From: Xanthoparmelia taractica
Taxonomy: Eukaryota; Ascomycota; Lecanoromycetes; Lecanorales; Parmeliaceae
Direction of reading: 5' to 3'
Assembly: GCA_033085395.1 (NCBI GenBank)
Contig: JANQBS010000173.1
Location: 22,264 to 86,263 of the forward strand
DNA: 64,000 nt
Shown here: positions 11,475-22,235 of the stretch, piece after piece
Position numbering within the stretch: position 1 is the stretch's first letter
Layout of the letters: every line of letters begins with the position of its first letter
Program-made: the position numbers and the translations under genes
Notes under the pieces: generated by a model
What the model was told of the DNA's origin: nothing
The model's input: only the letters and a program-made list of their open reading frames with translations
Databases searched by the model: none

Positions 11475-13900
11475 CTAGTCATCTTTGCCCTTCCCAGCAT
11501 AAAGCGGAAACCGTTTCCCCCGATCCAGCACGGTTTCGATCCTACTTGAATCTATCTGATGCACATCTTCAAGATGACGGCGAAGGTCTGTCCTATCTCC
11601 ATAAAGGACTGTCCAATCTCCATGAATCTTGTCTTTAACTGTGCAGACGTACTCGACACCATGGCAGAAACGCTCCCAATGGTCCGTGGAAGCTCTTGCG
11701 CGACGGGCCTCAACCAGCCTCCTGGCTGCTTCGGCGATATCAATTTTTTACTTGATCCAAGTGGAGGTACTTCTCCGTCTGTTCGCGTATGAGCTTCAGT
11801 GTGTCGATGCCGTGTTTGCCTTTCCATTCATCCATTTTCATGCCACCGAGTCCTTGGACGTTGAGACGGGAATAGTAAGTTCTACCTTCTAGGCTCTTCA
11901 TTACCACATGAGTGGCTTCTGCATCATCCCCCAATTCTCTTACACGATTCAAGATATTTAAAAAAGTAGCTGGACCTCTACCCAGAGGACTCTTTGGGTA
12001 TGGAAATGCGCCTGATCCTAGACTTATAACCATCCCGGGGACGTTTCCACTCGTCTTTCTTATCGAATCATATCCCTCAAAGGTCGGGTTCGTTAACTCC
12101 CAGTATCCGCCGTCGCGGTACTCTACTTCGATATCTTCTCTCGAGCTCAGCCTCACAGGTGCAAAGTATGTATGTGCAGCAGTCGAAGCACGTAGAACTT
12201 CCCATACTGTATAATGTTCAGGGTGGTCTGGGTTTCGCTGTAGACGCGACTGCGAAGGGACGTTGGGAGGAAGAATTCGATGGTGATATGAACGGAAAAG
12301 ATAGGGTTCTGGCGCTAGTTTTCTTTCTAAATGTGATACAATGATGCTATATTAATTCATAGTGAGTTTTGTATTTGAACAGCTTGTAGGGTCTCAAAAA
12401 CAAAACAGAATCGAAATTTGTTGCTTACCAACGACAGGTGTCCTCGTTCTGCTGTCTGAAGGTTATATCTTCGTTGCCGTCAGGACCCCTTCGCTTTACC
12501 AAATCTTTAAGTTCGCGCTCTAATACTTTATAATCGTACTTGTCCCCCAGGCTGGATTTGAGCCCTACCCTGGACAATATAGGTGCTCTGACACTGAAAA
12601 AACGAGGATGACTCCAAACCTTGTCGAGTAAGATCAGAAAATCCTCAAGGCACTCTGCCACCGTCAACCTCAAACGGCCCAACATGACGGCAATAAGACT
12701 AAATGTATTAGCTTGTGAAAATCAACATCGACCAAATCTATAGCGAACAGGTGGACATACCCTCCAAAGCCTGTGCCAACTGTGTAGTCGAAATAGTGAC
12801 ACGGGAGATAGCGCGATGACTCTACACCTTCAGCGGTATGTTCCATTTGCATCTGCCGCTGCTGCTGTTTCCCACTTGGTTGTTCGACGGCATGAGGTTC
12901 CAAGTGTAATGGGGACGCGCTGCTGTAAGCCTGCGGCTGAATGGTCTGCTCTTGGAGAGCTATTTCTGCCATGAGGGTCTTGAGGATGAGAACAGTAGAA
13001 TAACACGGTGTACCACCTCCATCTGACGGAGTCAGTCAGCACTTAATCTACTAATTACTATGTTGCGCGCACTCACCGAGTGAAAGCACGATCTTGCGGC
13101 TCCAGGGTCCTACTTCTTCAGACGCGGCTGCTTCGGCAGAACCCGCCAACGGCTTCCCAATTACAGCTGTAGGGGACGGCTGAGATACTTTTGGGAGATG
13201 TATCATTGTTTCCAGATGTTGTTGCCGAATTTTAGCAAAGGGACCGCTCTGAAGCTTGACTGCTTGTTCCATCTGAAAAGCTTCCGTCAGATTCACGATG
13301 CTGCGTATCGCGAGGGCCACATTCTGGCACTCTTTGTCAAGTTTTGCTAGCAGGGTGCGGAGGTGGCGATCCAGTTTCCTAAGATTTGAACCCTCTTAGC
13401 TGCAAAGAAAGAGACGAGATGTTTGTGATGACCTACGAGTCATTCACTCGGCCTCCAGATATCTTTTCAATCAGAGATCGCATTTTCTCCACATGCTTTT
13501 CACTCTCCTCTAATTGAGATTGCAAGTCCTTCAGGATGGTCGTGATATATCTTGTTAATTCAAGATGTATATCAGCGGCTTCAGCGGACCTCCCAAAGTC
13601 TGGATCATATGCCCCAGCATCGAAAGCCCATATCTCGATACGCACCAACTCGTTGTCTAACTTGCGAATGATGGGGTGGAAGTAGGGTCCTGCGAAGGCT
13701 GATTCTTTTGTTGAGTGTACCATAGCTTCGATCAAGCTCCGAAAATTTTCCAAACATGATTCGAGCTGAGCCTTGAATGCTCTTGCATCTGGCTGTATCC
13801 TTGTCGCATGGTCAATAGCCCCGCTGCCCGCTTGTAGCGGTCGACTTCGATACAAGCCAGCCCTGTCAGCATTGATTGCGACTCCAGCAGGAACATCCAT
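11475..13900 (-). CDS. Patatin-like phospholipase homologue with catalytic Ser replaced by Gly and a 3' frameshift
   Basis: Exons read 13437-13900, 13077-13378, 12761-13022, 12433-12698 and about 11475-12326. The N-terminal ~250 residues are a helical, coiled-coil-like region of unknown role. The patatin domain begins at IVLSLDGGG (oxyanion-hole motif) and includes the GTGFGG / LIAVMLGRLR elbow and the EYRDGGYWELTNP box with the catalytic-type Asp. In active patatins the elbow is G-x-S-x-G (usually GTSTGG); here the Ser position is GGC (Gly) at 12769-12771. The C-terminal part (WERFCHGVEYVC...HLEDVH) is in a +1 frame relative to the upstream exon; the switch sits in an A6 run on the minus strand (11744-11749). 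The fourth intron needs a weak GTTGGT donor. Fungal patatin domains often serve as effector domains of NLR-type proteins, which fits the neighbours. The start at 13900 is the likeliest, not proven. Confidence 0.7.
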
Positions 13901-14776
13901 AAGGCTGAACAAGTTGAAGACAGTATAGCCGGTGGAGGTCTGCCTTGATGTCTGACGTTCCAGGAATTGAAATGAAATCTTCCGGATTGATCGTCTCTGA
14001 ATTGTCCTCAGTAGTTCATTAAATATGGACGTACGTGGCTTCTGTTTACTCCACGTCTTGCAACCATTAGAAAAACGGATTAGTGCTCGCAAACAGTAAG
14101 GCCATACAAAGCCAACGCATGCACAAGCAGACATGTAGATAGATGATTGGGTATATCCAACACTGGGGTAGCTAAGACCTCCTGAGCAGTGCACGTGAGG
14201 CAGTCAGGCCGGTCCCCCAGCGCTAGAAGAACTCCCATGTCTTAGCGACATAGTCCTGGAGTGAGATATGTAGCTATATATAGGTGTGGGTGGGCGGGAG
14301 AAGAACAATATGGCTCTGAAAGAGAACAATTCGAATGAAGAGCCAACTGCTGGTGCAGTGGTCATACAAATAGTGCTCGCCCCGAACACGTGTCTCCTGC
14401 GCATATCGCATATATAAAACAGTCATCAACAGCTACCCCGCTATGGCCTCATATTGGACCCACTAACCCACAGTCCCACTGTTGCGAGCAGGCTGACTCT
14501 TCGTTTGATTGGCCTCAATAACGCCGCAGATAACAACTGGCATTATTACTTGATTTGGTATGGTGATATGCAGTTACTGCAGCTATGATGTTGGAGTGCG
14601 TCCCGAATGGCGCTAAGAAGACAAAAAGATTCCTAAAGGAATTGGCCCCATTAACGCGCCTAGACAGCCAGGAAGGAGGGACCAGGTACTTCGATTGATA
14701 AACGCATTCTTCTCCTGGAACTTTTGCATTTGGTATTTGACTCTAGTGATAGTAATCGCCCGCAACCTCAGCTAGA
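13901..14776. other. intergenic region between divergent genes
   Basis: This separates the patatin-like gene (minus) from the DUF7580-type gene (plus), so it probably holds both promoters. The minus-strand frame stays open upstream of 13900 to about 14194, but the encoded residues do not resemble a conserved N-terminus. Confidence 0.35.
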
Positions 14777-16438
14777 ATGGTGGTGACAGGCTTCGAGATA
14801 TACGGTGCTATTGGGACATCCGTTGCCCTTTTGAATCTTGCGCGACAAGGCTACGGAAGTCTCGTCGAAACCTACAGCGAGTATTGTAAGGCTGGCTCCC
14901 ACATCTTGGCAGCCCAACGGCACTGTTCAATGATCTACTTCAATGTACAAGGATGGATCAAATTTTGGGGGTTCGACATACCCATGACGGACGAGCTGTA
15001 CAAAGCCTACTGGGGCGAAGATGGCTGGAACGAGATTGGAAGCCAATTGGCTGTTGTGTCTATCAAATGCGCTGATCTTGCCGCGTTCATTGACAAAGCG
15101 CTACCTCCCACAAATATCTACGACCAACTCCCAGAGGACGACCGAAGACGAGCTCGAGAATGTCTGGACCGACGAGCGCCTCCCGTAAGGGTCCGACAAG
15201 CATTCGGCCTAAGGATCCCAAGATTTGGCACAGATCAGAAGGTTGAAGAAATTCGCCTGCTTGAGGAGCACATGGCCAGGCGCACAAGTGCATTCAAGAA
15301 GGGAAAATACGTACTATCTTCCAGCAAGAAATTACAGAAACATCTTAAGGCACTTGAAGATGATTTTGACGCACTTAAACGGCTCGTCAAAACTGCATGG
15401 CCATTGCAACATCCTAATGTAGACTACAGATCATCAACTTTAAATGAAAGACACCTAGCAGCACTCACAAAGGCACAGAAATTCCTCGTCCAAAAAGCAA
15501 AAGAAGATAGAGAGGCAGCTAAGGCGCTGTACAGCTGCTGTTCTACTACCAGACAGGCATTGAAGCTGGAATTGAGCCTTCTAGATACGACTGGGGGTCT
15601 TCGAAATAAACGATTTCATATCTTTGTACCCACAGTCCCTTATCATGACTACCTGGAAATCTCTACGGTCATACTTCAAAATGATCCTCCCCTACCCAAT
15701 TTGGACTGGCAAGACAATTTGAGTGACGCATGTGACAAGGTTTGCCAAGAAGAGAGGGGCCTTCTATGTTTACCTAGCGCCAATCAGAACGGCATAGCCG
15801 GGTCCCTGCGAGAAGCCAGAGATAAGTTGTGGTTTAGCCTTGGGAAACGTGCAATGCACGTAGGTGGACTGAACCTGTCCAGATTGAACGTCTCATTGGT
15901 ATCCCTGGTTGCGGCTGAACGCTTAGAACTAGCCTACAGTGTTGTTGAAACGGGTCTCATCTTACTAGGAACACCCTGGTTATCCTCACTCAGCAGCACC
16001 GCCCTCAAGCGATTCAAAACCGGCCAGCAACCACCGAGATACGTCCTTGAAATCAACGAGTTGCATAATCTGGTTCGAATGCGGCTCTGGGACCAAAACA
16101 AGGATCTGCATCTGTATATATTTACCATCGGAAGCATCTTGGTAGAAATCGCTCTGCGAACCGTGATTCGCGATCTTAGACGATTAGGTTCTAGGCTTGA
16201 ATTCTTTGTTGCAGGATCGGATGGAGAAAAATGGCGATCCGCAAACCACGTCACCAGCCTAGTCTCTGAACAACTAGGGGCTGCCTATTCCGACGCGGTG
16301 AAGTTCTGTCTGCAAGATCCAGTCCACGCACCTAATGATCGTTGGAAGGAGGGTGTTCTCAAAGACACGACTCTTAGCGAAGAGCAGGTATCCCTGGAGC
16401 TGCTTGATCTGTTCTATGAGAAGGTCCTGATCAAGTGA
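14777..16438 (+). CDS. DUF7580-type fungal protein with HeLo-like N-terminus
   Basis: A single uninterrupted exon encodes 553 residues. The N-terminus (MVVTGFEIYGAIGTSVALLN) is hydrophobic and helix-prone, like the HeLo or prion-inhibition type domains of fungal incompatibility proteins. A basic, probably coiled middle follows. The last 180 residues carry the hallmarks of the DUF7580 module: RLELAYSVVETGLILLGTPWL (about 380-400), LYIFTIGSILVEIALRT (about 446-462) and a C-terminal AYSDAVKFCLQ. DUF7580 proteins are common, uncharacterised ascomycete proteins with a degenerate kinase-like C-terminal half. No catalytic motif is visible. It is intact, unlike several neighbours, and is transcribed divergently from the patatin-like gene. 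A second member of the family lies at 59234-61139. The role in non-self recognition is inference from the N-terminus and the surroundings. Confidence 0.8.
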   Translation: MVVTGFEIYGAIGTSVALLNLARQGYGSLVETYSEYCKAGSHILAAQRHCSMIYFNVQGWIKFWGFDIPMTDELYKAYWGEDGWNEIGSQLAVVSIKCADLAAFIDKALPPTNIYDQLPEDDRRRARECLDRRAPPVRVRQAFGLRIPRFGTDQKVEEIRLLEEHMARRTSAFKKGKYVLSSSKKLQKHLKALEDDFDALKRLVKTAWPLQHPNVDYRSSTLNERHLAALTKAQKFLVQKAKEDREAAKALYSCCSTTRQALKLELSLLDTTGGLRNKRFHIFVPTVPYHDYLEISTVILQNDPPLPNLDWQDNLSDACDKVCQEERGLLCLPSANQNGIAGSLREARDKLWFSLGKRAMHVGGLNLSRLNVSLVSLVAAERLELAYSVVETGLILLGTPWLSSLSSTALKRFKTGQQPPRYVLEINELHNLVRMRLWDQNKDLHLYIFTIGSILVEIALRTVIRDLRRLGSRLEFFVAGSDGEKWRSANHVTSLVSEQLGAAYSDAVKFCLQDPVHAPNDRWKEGVLKDTTLSEEQVSLELLDLFYEKVLIK

Positions 16439-17820
16439 GGACCCTGATGCCTAGTGAACAGAATTATAGGTTGACTGACGGTTCTATCAGGATCGCACTT
16501 ACACGTTCGCTACCAAGCAATATCGAACGCACGTTATCCTCGTGGTGAATTGGTAGGGCACAATGATCGCCAACAACTTCTCCCTCTCTCCCTTGGTCGG
16601 ATGTTCGTCACCCAATACCACATCCCTTCCACCTATTTTCTTGTCTACCACCATGCCTTTTCCACCATCCATACCACCATCCATACCACCATCCTAGCAT
16701 AGTCACTATTACCGCGGCGCCGTCTCATAGTGTCATAGTCTACAACCAGCAAAATCTACTTCACGTCCCTGCTGTCGACTCCATGAGCTTAACAGTCCGT
16801 GATTACGATGGTGTAAATATAGTTGTACCAGCTCGAAGAACCTTGGCATTACCTCCTTGTTTGCTAGGCGGTATTTATGGCCTGGAGCAGTGTAGTCTTT
16901 CCAGGGTTTACGTTGTATTACGATTCCAACCCATCCCGGTACCAGTCTTCCCATCGTCTTCTCACAAGTCTGCGCTACATCATCCCACCACAGCACTACC
17001 GAATCCTCCAACCATCTGCCGTATACCGCTCTATTGGCAAATCATCTACTGACCAGCACTTTCTTCCTTGACCGGAAGTCTCAGTCCTAGCATATTTTTC
17101 CACACCTCTAAGTAAAGTTTCTGCCTCCTTGCTTATAACTGTGCTCACAGCCTCGATCAATTTACCTTGCATACCCCTTGTTTCTTCTTGGGTCGGGGAG
17201 GTGGCGCCATAGGGCACAGATGCTTCTGGTCTTTAATAGCTTGGTTACTACTCGTCTGTTGTCTACCTAGAGTCCATATCGACCTCTCGAAACTTTCGCA
17301 GGAGGACTTCAGTTGACCCGATTGACCTGCAAGTGACCCAGGAAAGAAAACTATGAGCCTAGGGCTTGGCTGTGAGGATTCGTGGATCGCTCACTTTGCG
17401 ATAGGTGAGCACCAATTCATCTATCCGAACGCCACAAGCACCACGAACTTACAGTCATGCTAGCAATCTCTAAAATTAAGGATAGTATATTGGAAAAAGC
17501 TATGGCCCCGCAACCTCCCTTCTGGCATTCACGATAGGCTAACGTGTTGGAACTGTTGCAGCATTGTTTTGTAGTTACCCCGCGAACTCGGCATGAGTAG
17601 TGTCATCGAAGCTTACAATCTGAGAAGATGAGTGTGGTTACAAGAGTCATTATTCTGCTAAAAGGAAAGAGAATATGCAGAAAGGGAAGACACGTGACGA
17701 AGACTCTGCTGTTGCAACGCCGAGCTTCGATCCAAGCGCCCTATTTTAGGTAGAAGAGACTGCGTTCTAATCCAAGAATAGCCTTTGTAGAGGAATACAA
17801 GTTAGAAAGTAATCACAAAT
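16439..17820. other. intergenic stretch with a short tandem repeat
   Basis: No gene was recognised. A 12-bp unit (CCACCATCCATA) repeats about three times at 16658-16694. Short frames at 16733-17217 have no recognisable domain. Confidence 0.4.
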
Positions 17821-20800
17821 CTACCACTCCTCATCTTCATCATCCCCAGCCTGCACTTGCGGCTCCTTCTCAGTGCTTTTTGCTTGCTTCATCCTCATTA
17901 TCTTCAGCTCCAGTTCCATCGCTTTTATTTTGTCACTGCTGCCCTCGGACATCCTGCTCTCATCGGCTTTCGCATCTCGACTGCCACCCCCACGCCGAGC
18001 ATGAAATGTCCTCTTAGACCGAGGAACAAAGTCCTGAGCCAGGGAATGCCCAACAGACATTGGCCGGTGAGTGTCGTTCCGGGTCTCATCCCGCGCCGCC
18101 AGCTCACTCCACGTATCCTCCGACGTACCATAGATATCGCTGATAACGTCATCAAAATGCGCACTCGTCTTAGCAACACTCTCGAAATGCTTGGCTTTGA
18201 GCAGCGGTCTTTGAAGACTCTGGCCTTTTTTACTCTCGTAGAATTCCCAATTAGCAAGCGCCAACGCCGTTTGGAAAACGTTCTTGATCTGCCGCCCATT
18301 CCAGAGGCGGGACGGTTTATTCTCGTTCTCGAGCCAGTGGCTCTCCGCGAATTTGAGTATCTCATCTTCGGAGAAATCAAGTTTGAGGCTAGACTTTCGA
18401 AGGCGCGAGAGGCTGCGCTCCCAGATCTGTATGGTGGTAGGTTTGTCGAGTTTGGGGTAGTAGAGGCTGACGTGGATACGGGACCGGAATGCTTCGTCGA
18501 ATGCGCCGACGCGGTTGGTAGTAAGGATTATAACACCGGAAAAGTATTCCAGTACGCGGAGAAAGACTACGAAAAGCTTAGCACGCGTATCAGACGGAAC
18601 TGTACACACATTGAGGCTCACCTGAGACGAGAGCGTTCCTTGTGATGTCACTCTTCTCTCGTTTAGCCAGGAAAACATCGGCTTCATCCAGAAGTAGAAC
18701 ACATCTCCATCTGTGTGCCAGCGTACAATAGTCCAGAAGCTTTTCCTCAGCTTGTTTAACGTCTGTGCTAAGATCACCACATGTAGTCGATAGCAGTGGT
18801 CTCTTAAGCTGAGCTGCCACGCACTCGGCGGTGGATGTTTTCCCAACTCCGGGAGCGCCGTGAAGAAGTATGATCAGTCCTTCGCCCTTTCCTTTGACAA
18901 TATCCATCTGAAATTCATCCGAATCCTCTTCCCGCTCATCGGATGTCTGCTTCGGATCTCTGACCTGGTTCTTGACAATGGCTTGAAGGAGCTTTTTGTA
19001 GCCCGGCGGTAGAACCAGGTCATCGTACCCAGTGGAAGTCGTTTGCATTTGATCTAGAGTTATATCACTGACCAAACTAATGTTGAGTGGGAACCATTTC
19101 CGGTTGAGTATTGCATAGCCATAGACTCGAAAAGGGAGTAACATGATGTAATCGTCTGAACCTGAAAGAGAGGGTTCGAGAATGTCGCGGTACTCGAGAA
19201 GCGTAGTGGAGTTGACAAACTCATCACGACGGTTCAGATCGATGATATTATCATCGAACACGTCTGTGCTTGGATCTTGACCCTGCTTGACAGGGAGAGG
19301 GTCAAAAATCTCTCTTGAATTTGCTAGAGTTGGCACGACGATGACACCACCACTAAGTTTCAATCTCCACTTCTCAATAGCCTTCCGATAATGTGTCACA
19401 CCAGCAGCTTGATCCAGCATAACCTCGCTGTGGACCTAATCGGTGTCATATTAGCGGAAGAACATAGATATACACCAGAAAGGAGCAGTGCAATGAGCGG
19501 GCCAAGTACCTCTTCATCGTAGATAACATAATTTAAAGACCCCTAGAATGGCATTTGTGACTGCCAGAGGTCCCTGCTCTCTCTCAGAGTTGTACCTGAG
19601 TATCGGTGATGCGCTCCAGCCGCAAGCTGCGTAAAACGTCGTCCCCTTTCGGCCAAAGCCCGGGAGACCTTTTCCTGCTGGGGATGAAACCCCCACGGAT
19701 ATATTTCGAAGGCATTCACTTTCCGGTTACCATTGTATTTTGGTATAACAAACCTTCTAGATTTCGGTCCCAGTCTGTCACCATCAAAGTCGATTGAGAA
19801 GCAGTCAATGCCGAACGGCGTCACGCTCGGGCCCGAGCTCCGGATGGTATCGCGGGCTCTTTCTTCAGTCTCTGATTCTTCGTCCCACTCACGATCCCAG
19901 ACTGCATGAAAGTTCGACTTGTTGGCGGTATCGAGAATTGGTCGTCCTCCAGTAACATGAAGGACCCGATAAGCTTGATAGGTACTGATATCTTCTGGAA
20001 ATTTTGCGGAATAGACTAGGTCGCCCGGCTTGTAAAGCAGCCAGAGATGCTCAAAGGCGACCTCTTTTAGAGTCCGGTTGGCGACTTGACGCTTCACATC
20101 GAGAATATCCTGCATGTCCGTATCCATAAAACTCACGAGATAACGAAGTTGGTCCCTTTCCGCTTTTGCACTGGATGCATCTGTAACATGAGACTCGAAC
20201 TCGGCTGCGCCTGTCCTTACTTTACCTGCTTCCTGCGTCGGCTTCGTACATGTAACACTGCCCTCATGGTGGGTTTGAGTAGTATCTGTCTGATCAGATG
20301 GCCCTGGTTCTACTTCCATCCGATGGAGATTTTCCTCGACGTCCTGTAAGGCTTGCCTTATCTCCGCCTCATAAGCAACGAGATACTTGAACGGGCGCAG
20401 CCAGACATTGCGATCTTCCGGAAAAACCATACCCGTACAGTCACCGAGTAAGTTGAGAAGAAGTTTCGAATTGATGGTAAGACGGTATGAAGTACCAAGC
20501 GACGAACCTTCTCCAAAGGATAACTCATCATTGTTAAACTTGTTGTCAGGCATGCTCTTTTCTCTGTTACTTCCTCGTCCAGTTGATCGCCGGCCAACTT
20601 TTCCCTGTCCGTTCGAAGAAACAATGAGGATTGGCTGTTCAGAAATGATTCCGTTTTTTGTTTTGACTTCCCGCCATTGCCATTGGGGGACTCGGTGAAT
20701 TTTGGCTTCCTGTGCTTTCGTCCCCTTTTCACCCACTTTTGATCCGGTGCTATATATAAGAGCTATCAGCAGCCTCAGTGATAAGAGGAGCTGGCGGGAG

Positions 20801-21013
20801 CATTTACTTATTTAGGCCCTTCAGTATGCTCAGTTCGCTCTCGACAACGCTGAGGTGTTTCTTCAAGAGGGCTGTATACTCGTCGTATTGTGGGTGTGTA
20901 TTCTCAGGAGGTCCAACGTATTTTGAGCCACTATTTTCGCCGTTTATGGGCTTTGACTCCAGAGCCTGAGTATCCCGGGCATTTCTGATGTCGGTATCAG
21001 AAAGCAGTGACAT
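17821..21013 (-). CDS. AAA+ ATPase with DUF7025-like N-terminal region; one in-frame TAG
   Basis: Exons 20808-21013, 19510-20749, 18622-19435 and 17821-18566 join in phase to 1002 codons. The start MSLLSDTDIRNA opens a short coiled N-terminus. The first half (YLVSFMDTDMQDIL, LWLLYKPGDLVYS) matches the DUF7025 region that precedes the ATPase in many fungal AAA proteins. The ATPase has Walker A GAPGVGKTS (about residue 674), Walker B VLLLDEADVF (about 729), the asparagine sensor IILTTNR (about 763) and the arginine-finger region FRSRIHV, so catalysis looks possible. The C-terminal lid is followed by a charged low-complexity tail ending DDEDEEW. Codon 402-403 of exon 2 is TAG at 19543-19545, yet the frame continues cleanly to the 19509 donor and into the next exon. 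I found no phase-compatible intron that skips it. The substrate is unknown; these proteins are predicted remodelling ATPases. Confidence 0.85.
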
Positions 21014-21185
21014 GGTTGAGGGATCAGACGTCTCTGGCTGCTTAGGGTCTTTTGAAGCGACGACCAGGTTGAGCCTACATTAGGCTCGTATAGCTATATT
21101 CATGGAAAGAAGTTTGCTACAAAAAGCGGTGGGAATTTGGATCATTTTCAATAGACAACGGACGAGGCTGAGGATGCTGACGAAT

Positions 21186-21859
21186 GTTAATGTTGCATCA
21201 CCCCGGTGGGTCGTGCATATCCATGGCCATCCCATCACCCCGATGAATATGACGGATATCCATCGGGAGGATACTTCCTGGTGGTGCCGTCACGCCCATC
21301 TCATGGGCATTTTAAAAATTCCTTATTTCTTATTCCACTGATTATATAAAATAAATATTAAAAATCTAATAAAAAAATATTATTTTTCATCATTTATTTT
21401 ATTTATATAATTTAAAATTATTTAAAATTATTAAGAAATAAAAAAGTTATTATTAAGAAAAGAATATTTTCTTATAGGGATAAGTTTCGGGGGTGATAGT
21501 CCCTAAGACCCCTATAACAGATTATTGTTAAAAACTTTAATTTTTTTTATAGGGCTTCCGGGGGCCTACTACCCCCGAATCTTAACCCTAGAGAAAGAAA
21601 ATCTTTTTTTAATAATAACTTTTCTATTTCTTAATAAATTTGAAAAATTTTAAATTATATAAATAAGATAAATGATGAAAAATAATATTTTTTTATTAGA
21701 TTTTTAATATTTGTTTTATATAATTAGTGGAATAAGAAATAAGGAATTTTTAAAATGCCCATTAGATGGGCGTGACGGCACCACCAGGAAGTATTCTCCC
21801 GATGGATATCCGTCATATCCATGGGCATGCACGATCCACGGGGGCGATGCAACATTAAC
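21186..21859. repeat. Fold-back (long palindromic) AT-rich element
   Basis: Outer ends GTTAATGTTGCATC (21186-21199) and GATGCAACATTAAC (21846-21859) are perfect inverted copies. The inversion continues inward for about 300 bp per arm, through the stretch with TCCATCGGGAG, GTGGTGCCGTCACGCCCATC and an AT-rich block, to a centre near 21520 where GGGGGT and ACCCCC blocks face each other. The left arm has about 20 extra bases near 21225-21245. No coding capacity was seen, so this is most likely a non-autonomous fold-back or MITE-like insertion. No clear target-site duplication was found. Confidence 0.8.
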
Positions 21860-22235
21860 GGCTTTACCGTTCCACCGCGGAAGTCAATATAAACGAAATA
21901 GGCAGGAGGTACTATATAAGCTATACTATATCTAGCTAGTTGCGTCATTAGCGCTCACTCAGAGATGACCTGTACTCGTACCTCAAGGCTGTGCTTCCAA
22001 ATCGACCTAAGAAGTAGAGTTCCTTGACATGACTTACGCCGACTTCATGAAAAGAAGAGCGTTCAGGAGCGATCCGACTCAATTTCAACGCGCAATCGGA
22101 CTCGAGGCCGCGATCAAGACAAAACCTCAGCCCGATCATCCTTTTCTCTCCGGATGCATTAGATTTGGCTACAGAGATCCTTCAATAGCAACAAAGCCTT
22201 TAATCTAGCGTCAACATTTGTGCATTGCCCGCCCA

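Noticed and set aside
17857..18645. 262-codon plus-strand frame
   Set aside because: Antisense to the AAA+ ATPase C-terminal exons; no domain.
19555..19610. 53-bp GTACAA...TTCTAG segment as an intron removing the TAG of the AAA+ gene
   Set aside because: The splice ends look fair, but the joined frame meets a TGA within ten codons.
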